Source: Hyphomicrobiales bacterium (GTDB lineage Bacteria > Pseudomonadota > Alphaproteobacteria > Rhizobiales > Devosiaceae). Taken from it: a stretch of DNA of 14,229 nucleotides. Below are positions 6,282 through 14,229 of the stretch, piece by piece (within the stretch, counting starts at the first letter, position 1; each line of letters opens with the position of its first letter). A program made the translations under genes and the position numbers. The notes under the pieces are model-generated. The model searched no databases, was not told the DNA's origin, and saw only the letters and a program-made list of their open reading frames with translations. The DNA is taken from contig JALSJY010000174.1 in NCBI GenBank assembly GCA_026989045.1, forward strand, positions 1-14,229, read 5' to 3'.

Positions 6282-7614
6282 TAAATAGGTCTGATGTTTT
6301 GCGCCAAATCGCAATACCAAAGATTATTGTTCTGGCAATGAAGAAAACATGCATTGCCGCCCACAGCCCGTTTAAGCCAAAGAAATGCTGCAATATTATT
6401 GCTGAAATAAGATAGATTATTGCTGCACTGACCATGCCATTTCTTATTATTGTGCCTAATGTTGCCCCCTGCATTACCCCATCAAGCACAAATGCCCCCA
6501 CGCCTGTAAACGAGGTTAGAGCCGCAATTATTAGATATTTTTTTGCCTGAATACGAATAGCCTCATTGGTTGACATAAAGTCAATTAAAATACCCCCCAC
6601 TAATAACCAAAATATAAATAGAGTAAAGCCAATTGCTAAGCCCCAAATCATGGTTAGCTTTATGGAAGTAATAAAGGCTTTTTTATTATTTGCGCCAATT
6701 GCTTTGCCGCATAATGCTTCGGCGGCTTGTGCTTGGCCATCTAAAAAATAGGCAGTAATTAACAAGAAGTATAACAATAATTCATTGGCAGATAATGTAA
6801 CATCACCCATGCGAGAAACCATTGCGGTAAACCAAGCAAAGGTAAAATTTAACACCGCAGAGCGTATCATTAGATCACGACTTAAAGACAATAACCTCTT
6901 AATTGCTGACATATCAAAAAGCTGATTTTTACTGATAAGTTTTTTGATTTTCTGCCAACCACCAAAATGATTTAATACTAAAATAAGCCCAACAATTGTT
7001 GAAACTAACTGGCCAATTAAAGTTGCAATAGCGACACCCATTACCCCCATATCAAAAACATAAACCAGCGTAATAGAGAGGGCTATATTCACCCCATGAA
7101 TTATCAATTGAAGTAGCATGCCAGTGGTTGCGGCAGCACGACCATAAAACCAGCCTAAAAGCGCAAAATTTATCAAAACAAATGGTGCTGAAAAAATACG
7201 GATATTAAAATATGTCGAATAAGCTTCATAGGCATTTTCACTAGGAGATAATAAAATAGCCGCCAAATACTCTATTGGCTTCATCAAAATAATCATCAAA
7301 ATACCAAGCGCCAAAGCTAACATTGCGGCGCGAATAAAATGGCTAAGGCCATCATCTTTATCACGCGCGCCAATAGCTTGAGCGGTTAGGCCTGCCGTGC
7401 CAAGGCGAAGAAAAAATGCTAAAGAAATAAAAACTGAAAAAGCCAAACCACCAAGCACTACGCCCGCCAACAGACCCGCATCACCTAAACGCCCAATAAC
7501 GGTTAAATCTACCAGCCCAGCCAATGGTTCGGTAATGAAAGCAATGGTAGCTGGCAGGGCAATTGCCCATACATGCTTGTGCCTCACCTGCATTGAATGA
7601 GAGGCTTTACTCAT
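6277..7614 (-). CDS. MATE-family efflux transporter (DinF-like)
   Basis: This 445-residue inner-membrane protein has about twelve hydrophobic segments, the standard size and layout for MATE exporters, which expel drugs or metabolites in exchange for Na+ or H+. The N-terminal part (AIALPATIAFITEPLAGLVDLTVIGRLG, in pieces) carries the P-----T-PL-G--D--- -IG-LG pattern of the DinF-like branch, and a second half repeats the fold from about residue 240. Its ATG overlaps the stop of the dehydrogenase gene as ATGA and has no clear ribosome site, so translation is probably coupled. It ends convergently with the L,D-transpeptidase gene. Substrate cannot be told from the sequence; no lexA-type context is visible to support SOS control. 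Confidence 0.92.
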   Translation of the reverse strand: MSKASHSMQVRHKHVWAIALPATIAFITEPLAGLVDLTVIGRLGDAGLLAGVVLGGLAFSVFISLAFFLRLGTAGLTAQAIGARDKDDGLSHFIRAAMLALALGILMIILMKPIEYLAAILLSPSENAYEAYSTYFNIRIFSAPFVLINFALLGWFYGRAAATTGMLLQLIIHGVNIALSITLVYVFDMGVMGVAIATLIGQLVSTIVGLILVLNHFGGWQKIKKLISKNQLFDMSAIKRLLSLSRDLMIRSAVLNFTFAWFTAMVSRMGDVTLSANELLLYFLLITAYFLDGQAQAAEALCGKAIGANNKKAFITSIKLTMIWGLAIGFTLFIFWLLVGGILIDFMSTNEAIRIQAKKYLIIAALTSFTGVGAFVLDGVMQGATLGTIIRNGMVSAAIIYLISAIILQHFFGLNGLWAAMHVFFIARTIIFGIAIWRKTSDLFS

Positions 7615-8372
7615 TCAGGCTTAACTATTTTTAAACCAGCTGGAATTTGACAAAGGGGCATAATTTCTATTGAGTTTACGTTGATATTTGCAGGGCGTGT
7701 TGCCAGCCAATAAACTGTCTCGGCAATATCTTTTGGCAGGATTGGCTCTAAACCTTCATAAAGTTTTTCATTGGCTTCATCATCGCCATAAGTGCGAACT
7801 TTAGTAAATTCAGACTTGGCCATTCCAGGTGCTAACTCAGTTACCCTTATATCAGAGCCTTCAAGATCAGTGCGTAAATTTGCAGAAAATTGACTAACAA
7901 ATGCCTTTGTTGCGCCATAACAATTGCCACCCTTATAAGCATAATGTGCTGCAGTTGAGCCAATATTGATAATACATGCGCCACGCCCTGCTTGTTTTAA
8001 AAGAGGTATCATTTCTTGTGTAGTGTTAATTAGACCCATGATATTTGTCTCAACCATAGTGCGCCAGTCTTGAAGTTTAATATCTGGAATTGGCTTAACC
8101 CCAAGTGCCAAACCACCATTATTTAACAAGCAATCAACAGGCTTAAAGTCCTGGGGTAGGTTTTTAATAACCTCTACAATAGAAGCATGATCAGTTAAAT
8201 CTATTTTTGCGATATGCACCTGCCCTTTTGGCAAATCATTACGCAAGTTTTCTAGCCGCTCTAAGCGCCGCCCCGTAGCTATTATTTTCCAACCCTGTTT
8301 TGCAAAAAGTCGTGCGCTAGCTTCACCAAAACCAGAAGTAGCACCTGTTATAAAAATAATTTTCTGTTTCAT
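7611..8372 (-). CDS. YdfG-like short-chain dehydrogenase
   Basis: This 253-residue classical SDR closely follows E. coli YdfG, an NADP-dependent enzyme acting on 3-hydroxy acids, L-allo-threonine, serine and malonic semialdehyde. The cofactor motif GATSGFG is at 10-16, with ATGRR at 32-36 suiting NADP binding. The catalytic tetrad is Asn110, Ser139 (INIGSTA), Tyr152 and Lys156 (YGATK). The usual NNAG motif reads NNGG at 84-87, a mild change. YdfG-like features continue to the end: LRTDL, GDD, PA.INVN..E.MP..Q..AGL. It lies 21 bases after the DUF3429 gene, preceded by a weak TGGA ribosome site, and overlaps the MATE start by four bases. Physiological substrate is inferred from family only. Confidence 0.92.
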   Translation of the reverse strand: MKQKIIFITGATSGFGEASARLFAKQGWKIIATGRRLERLENLRNDLPKGQVHIAKIDLTDHASIVEVIKNLPQDFKPVDCLLNNGGLALGVKPIPDIKLQDWRTMVETNIMGLINTTQEMIPLLKQAGRGACIINIGSTAAHYAYKGGNCYGATKAFVSQFSANLRTDLEGSDIRVTELAPGMAKSEFTKVRTYGDDEANEKLYEGLEPILPKDIAETVYWLATRPANINVNSIEIMPLCQIPAGLKIVKPE

Positions 8373-8393
8373 AATGATTTTTCCAAAAATAAA

Positions 8394-8840
8394 TTAGACG
8401 AATATTCTAGCAATAAGAATTGCAATTAACAACAAACACACAAGCCATGTCATTGAGGCTCTTAGGCGAGCGTAAAACTCTGGTATTCCAGATGAAAAAA
8501 CGTCCCATGCACCTTGCAATGCAAAACCAATGGTTAAAACTATTAAGCCAAAGCTATAGGGCATAAGCAAAATAAAAAACCCAGCCGCAGAGCCAAGCAT
8601 TCCAACTATAAAGGTAAGATCAGAGCCAGCCCCGCCCTGCAAACGTATGCCCCAGCGCACTCCGCCAAGAAACGATAATATCAACACCCCAAAACCAATT
8701 ACAGCAGGCTCAAATACAGCTTTGTCAATTGGCAACCAATGTGGGAAAATTGTAACCGCCAAAGCAGCAATGAATGGCAACAGTCCAAAAATCGCAGCTA
8801 AGGTAACAATACGTGACCAAAATGGGGGAATATGCGACAT
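8394..8840 (-). CDS. DUF3429 family inner-membrane protein
   Basis: This small polytopic membrane protein, 148 residues, has four or five hydrophobic segments. The family hallmark is ILSFLGGVRWG, near residues 54-64, in the loop after the second segment. DUF3429 proteins occur widely in proteobacteria and have no established function. I chose the ATG at 8838-8840 because TGGAG (8849-8853) lies eight bases ahead of it. The in-frame GTG at 8847-8849 overlaps that ribosome site and would add only three residues. It is the first gene of a likely operon with the YdfG-like dehydrogenase and the MATE exporter, but this does not reveal its job. Confidence 0.85.
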   Translation of the reverse strand: MSHIPPFWSRIVTLAAIFGLLPFIAALAVTIFPHWLPIDKAVFEPAVIGFGVLILSFLGGVRWGIRLQGGAGSDLTFIVGMLGSAAGFFILLMPYSFGLIVLTIGFALQGAWDVFSSGIPEFYARLRASMTWLVCLLLIAILIARIFV

Positions 8841-8848
8841 GTTTTTCA

Positions 8849-8853
8849 CTCCA
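8849..8853 (-). promoter_or_regulatory. Ribosome binding site deciding the DUF3429 start
   Basis: TGGAG on the minus strand, eight bases before the ATG at 8840. It makes the ATG the likely start in place of the GTG at 8849, which overlaps the site. The AT-rich 101-base gap behind it, up to 8941, must hold the promoter of this operon; several TTGAAT-like and TTAATA-like hexamers occur there but no pair stands out. Confidence 0.55.
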
Positions 8854-8941
8854 TATTGAGAATGTTAAAATTATTAAAATTCAAAATCTCATGAAATTCA
8901 AAGCAAGAATCAAAAACTTAAAAATCCATAATTTTATAGAA

Positions 8942-9724
8942 TCACCTTCTAAATGCTACTCCACCAAGCCAGCCTGTGAATAGTGCTAAAATTACAGCAA
9001 AAACACCATATAAGAGTGGTGACTGTTTTGCAAAATTTCCTAAAAATCTTTCAAAGCCAGTTTTACGTATAAAAAACCCTTGAGCCTTTTGTGAAATTAC
9101 TTCACCATCTTTAAGCAAATATGTCTGCACTAAATAGCTACCCACAGGAACATTTGCAGGCAATTCAAGCCTACCTGAATAAAAACTATTTGAATGAAAA
9201 TCAATAGCATTTTCATTAATGCCAAAATAGCCCTCTTCTTTCATTAGGCGCACAAGTTCTTTATCAAACCTATTATCTTTATTCGCATTTTTAGAAAATT
9301 TCTGTGGCTGATGTTTTGGCAATAAAGAATATTCTTCTAAAACTTCTGGCGTAGTAATATCATCAAGAGAAGCATCTGAAAGCACCCAATAATATGACGG
9401 AAACTTCTCATAAACCTGACTGTTAGAGTTAAGCCAAATAATAAATTTATTAGATTTTTCTCGCACTACCCGATCAATAGAAGGGCCAGTAATTACCATT
9501 ATTATATTAAACGTCCCCTCAATAACCTTTTCTCGCTCACCAATTTCTGGCTCAATATTGCCAAAAAATGAAATTGTTTCACCAGCAAAGCTACTATCAA
9601 TTGATATTTGCTTATCTGAGAGGGCATTTACCAATCGTTGAGAAAAGCCAGCATTATTAAATGCTAAAAGAAAAACAGCTGAGAAGAAAAATATTGAAAA
9701 TCTTTTCATCCAATTTATCCTCAT
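8942..9724 (-). CDS. TIGR02186 (Alph_Pro_TM) membrane-anchored periplasmic protein
   Basis: This 260-residue protein fits the alphaproteobacterial TIGR02186 / PF09608 family, of unknown function. It starts with a signal peptide (Lys7, Arg8, then a hydrophobic stretch to about residue 24, AGFSQ at 25-29). A soluble periplasmic part follows: LVNALSDKQISIDSSFAG.TISFFGNIEP, then ...IIMVITGP...VVREK...IWLN, the best-conserved family segments. It ends with one membrane helix at about 236-256 (LLYGVFAVILALFTGWLGG) and a short basic tail. The ATG at 9722-9724 overlaps the stop of the upstream permease as ATGA and has a good ribosome site, AAGGA at 9733-9737, eight bases ahead. This gene order next to a TauE/SafE permease is known for the family, so the two products probably work together. 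Function is not established. Confidence 0.88.
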   Translation of the reverse strand: MRINWMKRFSIFFFSAVFLLAFNNAGFSQRLVNALSDKQISIDSSFAGETISFFGNIEPEIGEREKVIEGTFNIIMVITGPSIDRVVREKSNKFIIWLNSNSQVYEKFPSYYWVLSDASLDDITTPEVLEEYSLLPKHQPQKFSKNANKDNRFDKELVRLMKEEGYFGINENAIDFHSNSFYSGRLELPANVPVGSYLVQTYLLKDGEVISQKAQGFFIRKTGFERFLGNFAKQSPLLYGVFAVILALFTGWLGGVAFRR

Positions 9725-10656
9725 TGCGCCAATCCTTGAATACCAAGAACAGCAGTTGAGAATAAGTCAGCCGGTTCTAGCAATAAAACAAGAGCAAATC
9801 TTATAGCAACCCCAAGCACTAACAATGCCAATAGGGCTCGCAACTGTTCACCACGCAAATATTTGCCAGCAGATGCGCCAAATTGCGCACCAATTACACC
9901 GCCTACCATTAGGCAAAATGCCAATAAAATATCCACACTTTGTGAGTTAACCGAGTGTAAAATAGTTGCCGCGGCCATTATAGCGATGACTTGAACTAAT
10001 GATGTGCCAATTACAAGATTTCCTGGAACACGTAAAATATACACCAAAGCTGGCACAAGAATAAAACCACCGCCAATGCCAAGCAAAGCACCTAAAAAAC
10101 CAATTGATGCACCAATGAATAACACAGGTAATACCGATATATATAATTTTGAGCGCTTAAATCTTATACGAAGTGGAAGGCCATGCACCCAATTATGCTG
10201 ACCAGGTAATTTTGCTGGTCTAACCACCCCTCTACGGCTTCGCAAAATAGCACGAATAGATTCAATTATCATCGCCACACCAATAAATCCCAAAAACACA
10301 AGATAACCAAGCGAAATTACTAATTCTAAATGTCCAGCAGCTCTTAAGGCAGAAAATGCTGCCACTCCAAGAAATGCACCAATAATTCCAGAAAGAACCA
10401 GATAAAGTGCTAAATGAAAATCTATCCCCCCGCGCCTAAAATAGCTTAAAGCACCAGAAGTTGATGCAGCGGCCACTTGCCCCGAAACTGAGGCAACGGC
10501 AACTGGAGCTGGAATGCCAGAAAAAATCAATAATGGGGTGAGTAAAAACCCTCCGCCAATACCAAATAAGCCAGATAAAAAACCAACCGCACCACCTATT
10601 CCCACAAGGAAAAAGAGATTAAGCGATAGCTCAGCGATAGGAAGATATATCTGCAC
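9721..10656 (-). CDS. TSUP (TauE/SafE) permease paired with TIGR02186 protein
   Basis: This 311-residue inner-membrane protein has the two-fold TSUP repeat: GLFGIGGGFLLTP at 29-41 and ALLGIGGGFILVP at 190-202, each starting a four-helix half. A basic hydrophilic loop at about 136-170 separates the halves and makes it longer than the YfcA-type TSUP protein near the left end; the two belong to different branches. Family members export sulfite, sulfoacetate or related anions. The start is a GTG at 10654-10656 with a mediocre CAGG upstream. I see no better in-frame start, so the exact N-terminus is moderately sure. It is translationally coupled to the TIGR02186 gene by a four-base overlap. A TTGACC hexamer on the minus strand at 10735-10740 could be a -35 box, but no good -10 lies at the right distance. 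Confidence 0.9.
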   Translation of the reverse strand: MQIYLPIAELSLNLFFLVGIGGAVGFLSGLFGIGGGFLLTPLLIFSGIPAPVAVASVSGQVAAASTSGALSYFRRGGIDFHLALYLVLSGIIGAFLGVAAFSALRAAGHLELVISLGYLVFLGFIGVAMIIESIRAILRSRRGVVRPAKLPGQHNWVHGLPLRIRFKRSKLYISVLPVLFIGASIGFLGALLGIGGGFILVPALVYILRVPGNLVIGTSLVQVIAIMAAATILHSVNSQSVDILLAFCLMVGGVIGAQFGASAGKYLRGEQLRALLALLVLGVAIRFALVLLLEPADLFSTAVLGIQGLAQ

Positions 10657-10738
10657 GTTTATGACCTGTTTCGTGACTTGTTATTGGCGGTAAATAAGTT
10701 GCTTATAATATGGATAGTTGTGTAAGGGCATAAAGGTC

Positions 10739-10764
10739 AATGGCTCTAAAAGTTTTAAGCCATT
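10739..10764 (-). terminator. Hairpin after the PodJ-like gene, possible terminator
   Basis: AATGGCT (10739-10745) and AGCCATT (10758-10764) are perfect seven-base complements with a 12-base loop, 15 bases past the stop codon of the PodJ-like gene and in front of the TSUP permease gene on the same strand. On the minus strand no real T-run follows, so intrinsic termination would be weak. Its left arm also overlaps the possible -35 box of the permease gene. Confidence 0.35.
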
Positions 10765-10779
10765 TATTTTCAAATATTC

Positions 10780-13700
10780 TTAAACAGGCTGAGAGCCAAG
10801 CACAGCAAGTAAACGAGGGTTAACTTTACCAAAAGGTTGCATGCCTGTTTCTTTTTCAAATTCTTTAATAGCTTGTGCAGTTCTTGGCCCCATCATTCCA
10901 TCTGGCGTTCCAACATCAAAACCAAGCGCTAACAAAACAGATTGAACCTTTTCAACCACTTGCTTATTGGCAATCTCCTTACCTGGATCAAAGTTATTTG
11001 ACCAAGTGCCAATAGGAGCAAAATTAGCAGAAATATTCATTTTTTCACTTTGCCAATTAGCTACTTTTTTCTGCAAAGCACTAACTGTTACACTATCAAG
11101 TGAACGAGCAATATCTCTTTGTGCCTTAGCTGCATCTTTATCCCCATTTCTAGCGGCAATTGAAAACCAAACATAAGCAGTTTCTAAATCTTGCGTTGTG
11201 CCAAGCCCACGCGCATAAAGCATACCAAGATTAAACTGACTATCTGTTAGATTGTTTTTTGCAGCGCGCTCAAACCACTCAAGCGCTGAAGAAAAATCCT
11301 GCTCCCCCATTTCAGTGCCAGCATAAAGAGAGGCAAGATTATGCATTGCCATTCTATTGCCAGCCTCTGCTGCCCGTTGATACCATAGCCTTGCTAATTC
11401 AAGGTTTTTCTCAACGCCCTGACCATTTTCATAAAGGCCACCAAGTCTGTAACCAGCTGGGGCAAAACCCTGTGCAGCTGATCTCTCATACCAAATTGCA
11501 GCAGATTCAAAATCTTGCTCTAATGCTTTACCCTCACCGTAGATTGCAGCAACTTCAAACTGCGCACGAGCATTACCTTTTGCCGCGGCCTCTCTTAATT
11601 CATCAGGGCCAACAGCAATTTTTGGCATTTCAAGCTGCACTGAATCAACAGTTGAAATTTTGGCATTAGAAATAGAGCCCGTGCTTATATCATCAGCTAG
11701 CTGGCTTGCTTGAGAGAAATCAATTAACCTTGGCATTTCTTGTTTAACTACAACCGCACCATCTGCATTTCGAGCAATAGAGCCAGTTGCTAACGCATCG
11801 GTATTTATACTTTCTGTCTGTTTTGGAATAGGGTTTAAATTAACAATAGGGCTTAATTCTACTGGTGCGCTATCAAGAGGGGCAATAGTTTCTCGCACAG
11901 AATCATCGGCTGGTGCAATTTCAACAAGGGTTTGCTGATCACTTTGTGGCTGATTCACAGTTGTGCTTTTTTCTAGCAGACTTGTAACAGGTTGATTATT
12001 TGTGCGCCCAATAATTAGATTTAAAGCAAGTATTATAAATATTATAAGAGCAACAAAGATTATTCCTAGTTTTTTATAACGATTAAATACGCCCGCAAAC
12101 CCTAAAAGATTTTTTGGTTTATTTTGTAAATTCTGAGTTTCTTCTTTTAACTTATTTTGAGCTTTAGCTTGTTTTTGCGATTGCTTTAGCGCCTTTTTCA
12201 TCGCCTTTTTATCGGCTTTGCTTGGCTCATCCGCATTAGACTTAACATTCTGCTCTTGGCTAGTATTATTGCCAGTTGAGTGGTTTTGAAAGCGAGTAAA
12301 AGCTCTTGCTATAAGAGATTGTGACTCAATAGCTGTTTGCTCCATATTTTGACGGTTTGCTGCCCTGCGCGCAGCCTCAATAAAAGTATTTCTACTTGAT
12401 TGAGCCTTTGCTTCACTCTCTAACCTATTTGGCTCATCTATAAATCCGCTCTCTGACACCAGATTATTTTGTGACTTCTCCACAGATATATTATCAAATG
12501 CAGCTTGGGCATTTGGCGCAAAATCGGACAATGGCATTGCAGGGCGTTCTACATCTGCTGGATTAAAATTGTTGTTTTCATTTGCTTCAGATTTCTTTTT
12601 GTCAACAGAATATCCAGCATCTGAAACTGAATTATTTACTGACTTAACCTGCAAAGTAATTTTGCTAGGCTGATGGGTATCTTGTAGTTTAGCCTGTACC
12701 TGACCTTCATCTTGCGAAATGTCAGAGGGGCGCATAGAAAATTTTCTTGCACGTTCGTTATTATGACGCTCGGCAAGCTCTTCTAATGCAGCATTAACAT
12801 TTACTTCTTTTCTATGTGGCTCCGCTTGAACTTCATCAAAACCTTGCTCAACCTCATCTAAAAACACATGTGGTGGCTGTTCATCTGCAATTTGCTCAAG
12901 CTCTTGCAACTTAGGCTCTTGCAACTCACCGCCTATAGTTTCTTGAGAACCAACTTTACCTTTCTCAAAAGACTTTTTTAGCTGTAAAAGTTTTTCATCT
13001 AATTCATCACTTTTACTAACTATCTGTCTTGGATTTTCATTATGTTCAACTTTTATATGTGTAGCTGCCACATGCGCATCAGCTATATTTTTCTCACCCT
13101 CTAATCCACTTTGACTTGTTTGATTATGTTGAGGGATATTATTTCCATCTGCATCAGCATTACTATTATTTGCAATATATTGCCCAAGCTCTTCAATTCG
13201 TGTTTGAAGACTAAAAAAGCGCGGCTCTATTGTATCTTTTATCATCTCTCTTAGATTGATAAAATCAGTGCTTACATCGCCAATATTTAAATCAGTATTT
13301 TCTATTTGTGCCAATCTATCATTAAGCATATCAACACGATTGATAAGATCAGAGTCATCATTCTTTGTTTGCCCAGCATCAATTTTTTGTGAAATTATAG
13401 CCGTTTCAGAGCTTACTGCCCCTATCTCTTGAAATAGTCTCTCTATATCATTTTGGGTAAGAGAAGGCGAGTGTTCCATTTGATCCAAACGCTCAAAAAT
13501 ATTTCCAATAGAAAGTGAAATGGAATTTAAACCATTCTCATAGGTCTCATTATATCTCTTTAGGTTTTCTTCAATTGCTTTGCTGTCATTTGCATCTAAA
13601 CTTTGAGTTTGCAACTCACTGAGTTGGTTGATATTTTGGGCTAAAATATCAATGCGTCTTGAGATATTTTCAAAATCCTCGCCAAAATCTTTTGCGCTAC

Positions 13701-14229
13701 TATTTGTTAACTCTTGCGCTAATTTCTTTTGAGATTGTGAGGCTTGCGTCTGCAATTCTCCTAATTGCTCAACATTATTAGCAAGAGCTATCATATTATT
13801 TGAGATATCTGAATAATCACTCGAGCTGTTATAGCTCTCATTTATGAGGTTCGCAATATTATCAATTTGAGCCTCAAGCCGTTTAACCTGTCCACTCTCT
13901 CCAACAGCACCAGATAAAAGCTCCACCACATGAGTTAACTGAGCTATTTGCTCAATTATTTTCCCTAGATCACTTCCAGTTAAATTATTATCAATATTAT
14001 TTGTAAATTGCCCTAAACTACTCACACCAGAACTATTTAATTTAGAATTGTCTGGTTTATTATGCAGCTTATTTTCAAAGCGCTCTAATCTGCTAGATAT
14101 ACTATGAACTGCTGATGTCAGACTTTCCTTATTTTGAAAGTCATTATCATAATTCACTTGACTATGCTGCTGATTATTTCTTGCGCGCGGCTCTTGTATA
14201 ACAGGCTCGCTTATCCGCTCTCTTTTCAC
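10780..14229 (-). CDS. PodJ-like polarity factor with Sel1 repeats, N-terminus missing
   Basis: The frame is open to the right edge (1,149 codons plus stop visible). The GTG at 14227-14229 is probably an internal Val, since no ribosome site can be seen, so the gene is likely cut off. Order of parts: a coiled-coil region to about residue 370, with similar units at 149-162 and 196-209 (each with LQTQ). A long charged, probably disordered Gln/Asn/Glu-rich stretch follows to about 680. Next come a lysine-rich segment and a single membrane helix at about 719-742, then a low-complexity linker. Four to five Sel1-like repeats lie at about 873-1045, and a peptidoglycan-binding domain 1 closes the protein at about 1085-1149 (VQSVLLALGFDVGTPDG.MGP.T). 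This matches PodJ of Caulobacter and Agrobacterium: cytoplasmic coiled coil, periplasmic repeats and wall-binding end. PodJ sets the identity of one cell pole. The name rests on architecture, so no symbol is given. Confidence 0.8.
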   Translation of the reverse strand: MKRERISEPVIQEPRARNNQQHSQVNYDNDFQNKESLTSAVHSISSRLERFENKLHNKPDNSKLNSSGVSSLGQFTNNIDNNLTGSDLGKIIEQIAQLTHVVELLSGAVGESGQVKRLEAQIDNIANLINESYNSSSDYSDISNNMIALANNVEQLGELQTQASQSQKKLAQELTNSSAKDFGEDFENISRRIDILAQNINQLSELQTQSLDANDSKAIEENLKRYNETYENGLNSISLSIGNIFERLDQMEHSPSLTQNDIERLFQEIGAVSSETAIISQKIDAGQTKNDDSDLINRVDMLNDRLAQIENTDLNIGDVSTDFINLREMIKDTIEPRFFSLQTRIEELGQYIANNSNADADGNNIPQHNQTSQSGLEGEKNIADAHVAATHIKVEHNENPRQIVSKSDELDEKLLQLKKSFEKGKVGSQETIGGELQEPKLQELEQIADEQPPHVFLDEVEQGFDEVQAEPHRKEVNVNAALEELAERHNNERARKFSMRPSDISQDEGQVQAKLQDTHQPSKITLQVKSVNNSVSDAGYSVDKKKSEANENNNFNPADVERPAMPLSDFAPNAQAAFDNISVEKSQNNLVSESGFIDEPNRLESEAKAQSSRNTFIEAARRAANRQNMEQTAIESQSLIARAFTRFQNHSTGNNTSQEQNVKSNADEPSKADKKAMKKALKQSQKQAKAQNKLKEETQNLQNKPKNLLGFAGVFNRYKKLGIIFVALIIFIILALNLIIGRTNNQPVTSLLEKSTTVNQPQSDQQTLVEIAPADDSVRETIAPLDSAPVELSPIVNLNPIPKQTESINTDALATGSIARNADGAVVVKQEMPRLIDFSQASQLADDISTGSISNAKISTVDSVQLEMPKIAVGPDELREAAAKGNARAQFEVAAIYGEGKALEQDFESAAIWYERSAAQGFAPAGYRLGGLYENGQGVEKNLELARLWYQRAAEAGNRMAMHNLASLYAGTEMGEQDFSSALEWFERAAKNNLTDSQFNLGMLYARGLGTTQDLETAYVWFSIAARNGDKDAAKAQRDIARSLDSVTVSALQKKVANWQSEKMNISANFAPIGTWSNNFDPGKEIANKQVVEKVQSVLLALGFDVGTPDGMMGPRTAQAIKEFEKETGMQPFGKVNPRLLAVLGSQPV

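Noticed and set aside
8841..8849. GTG start at 8849 for the DUF3429 protein
   Set aside because: It overlaps the ribosome site TGGAG (8849-8853), which is correctly spaced for the ATG at 8840.
10712..10740. Promoter for the TSUP permease built on minus-strand TTGACC (10735-10740)
   Set aside because: No hexamer near TATAAT lies 16-18 bases away; the nearby TATTAT is about 24 bases distant.
11259..11669. 136-codon plus-strand open frame (and similar frames at 630-959, 3028-3336, 3494-3835 and 4951-5319)
   Set aside because: All lie opposite well-supported genes, resemble no family, and have compositions expected of antisense shadow frames.
14227..14229. GTG at the right edge as true start of the PodJ-like protein
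   Set aside because: No upstream sequence is available to show a ribosome site, and the frame is open to the edge; related proteins usually begin with further residues, so the gene is treated as partial.

Overview
The window looks like a piece of chromosome from an AT-rich alphaproteobacterium of the Hyphomicrobiales (Rhizobiales) or a close order. Four things point there. There is a short-form HisG that needs a HisZ partner, encoded in the order hisS-hisZ-hisG. The histidyl-tRNA synthetase has the alphaproteobacterial type of motif 2. A TIGR02186 (Alph_Pro_TM, PF09608) protein sits beside a TauE/SafE permease. The large protein at the right edge has the coiled-coil / single membrane segment / Sel1 repeat / peptidoglycan-binding layout of PodJ polarity factors. 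Genus cannot be read from this.

Layout, left to right. (1) The 3' part of a HicB-type antitoxin gene on the plus strand runs in from the left edge; any HicA toxin lies outside. (2) A 265-base gap before the next gene holds palindromic, REP-like repeat remnants and two neat hairpins. (3) A minus-strand cluster, hisS-hisZ-hisG-TSUP permease, runs from 4732 down to 647. It has ATGA (4-base) overlaps at hisS/hisZ and hisZ/hisG and a 2-base gap before the permease. (4) A short gap carries another REP-like repeat, then tag (3-methyladenine glycosylase I) on the minus strand. (5) Divergent from tag is a plus-strand L,D-transpeptidase gene. (6) Convergent to it is the minus-strand set DUF3429 - YdfG-like dehydrogenase - MATE transporter, the last two overlapping by ATGA. 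(7) A translationally coupled minus-strand pair follows: TauE/SafE-family permease then TIGR02186 membrane-anchored periplasmic protein. (8) A 1,149-codon open frame, cut off by the right edge, encodes the PodJ-like protein.

How the genes fit together. HisG and HisZ form the first enzyme of histidine biosynthesis. HisRS uses the product, so supply and use of histidine share one transcript, with HisZ being a paralogue of its neighbour HisRS. The L,D-transpeptidase and the PodJ-like protein both act at the cell wall; the PodJ family works in polar growth or development. The permease/TIGR02186 pair is the best candidate here for a poorly described functional unit. I found no rRNA or tRNA genes, CRISPR array, insertion sequence or prophage genes, and no clear unknown system beyond that pair.
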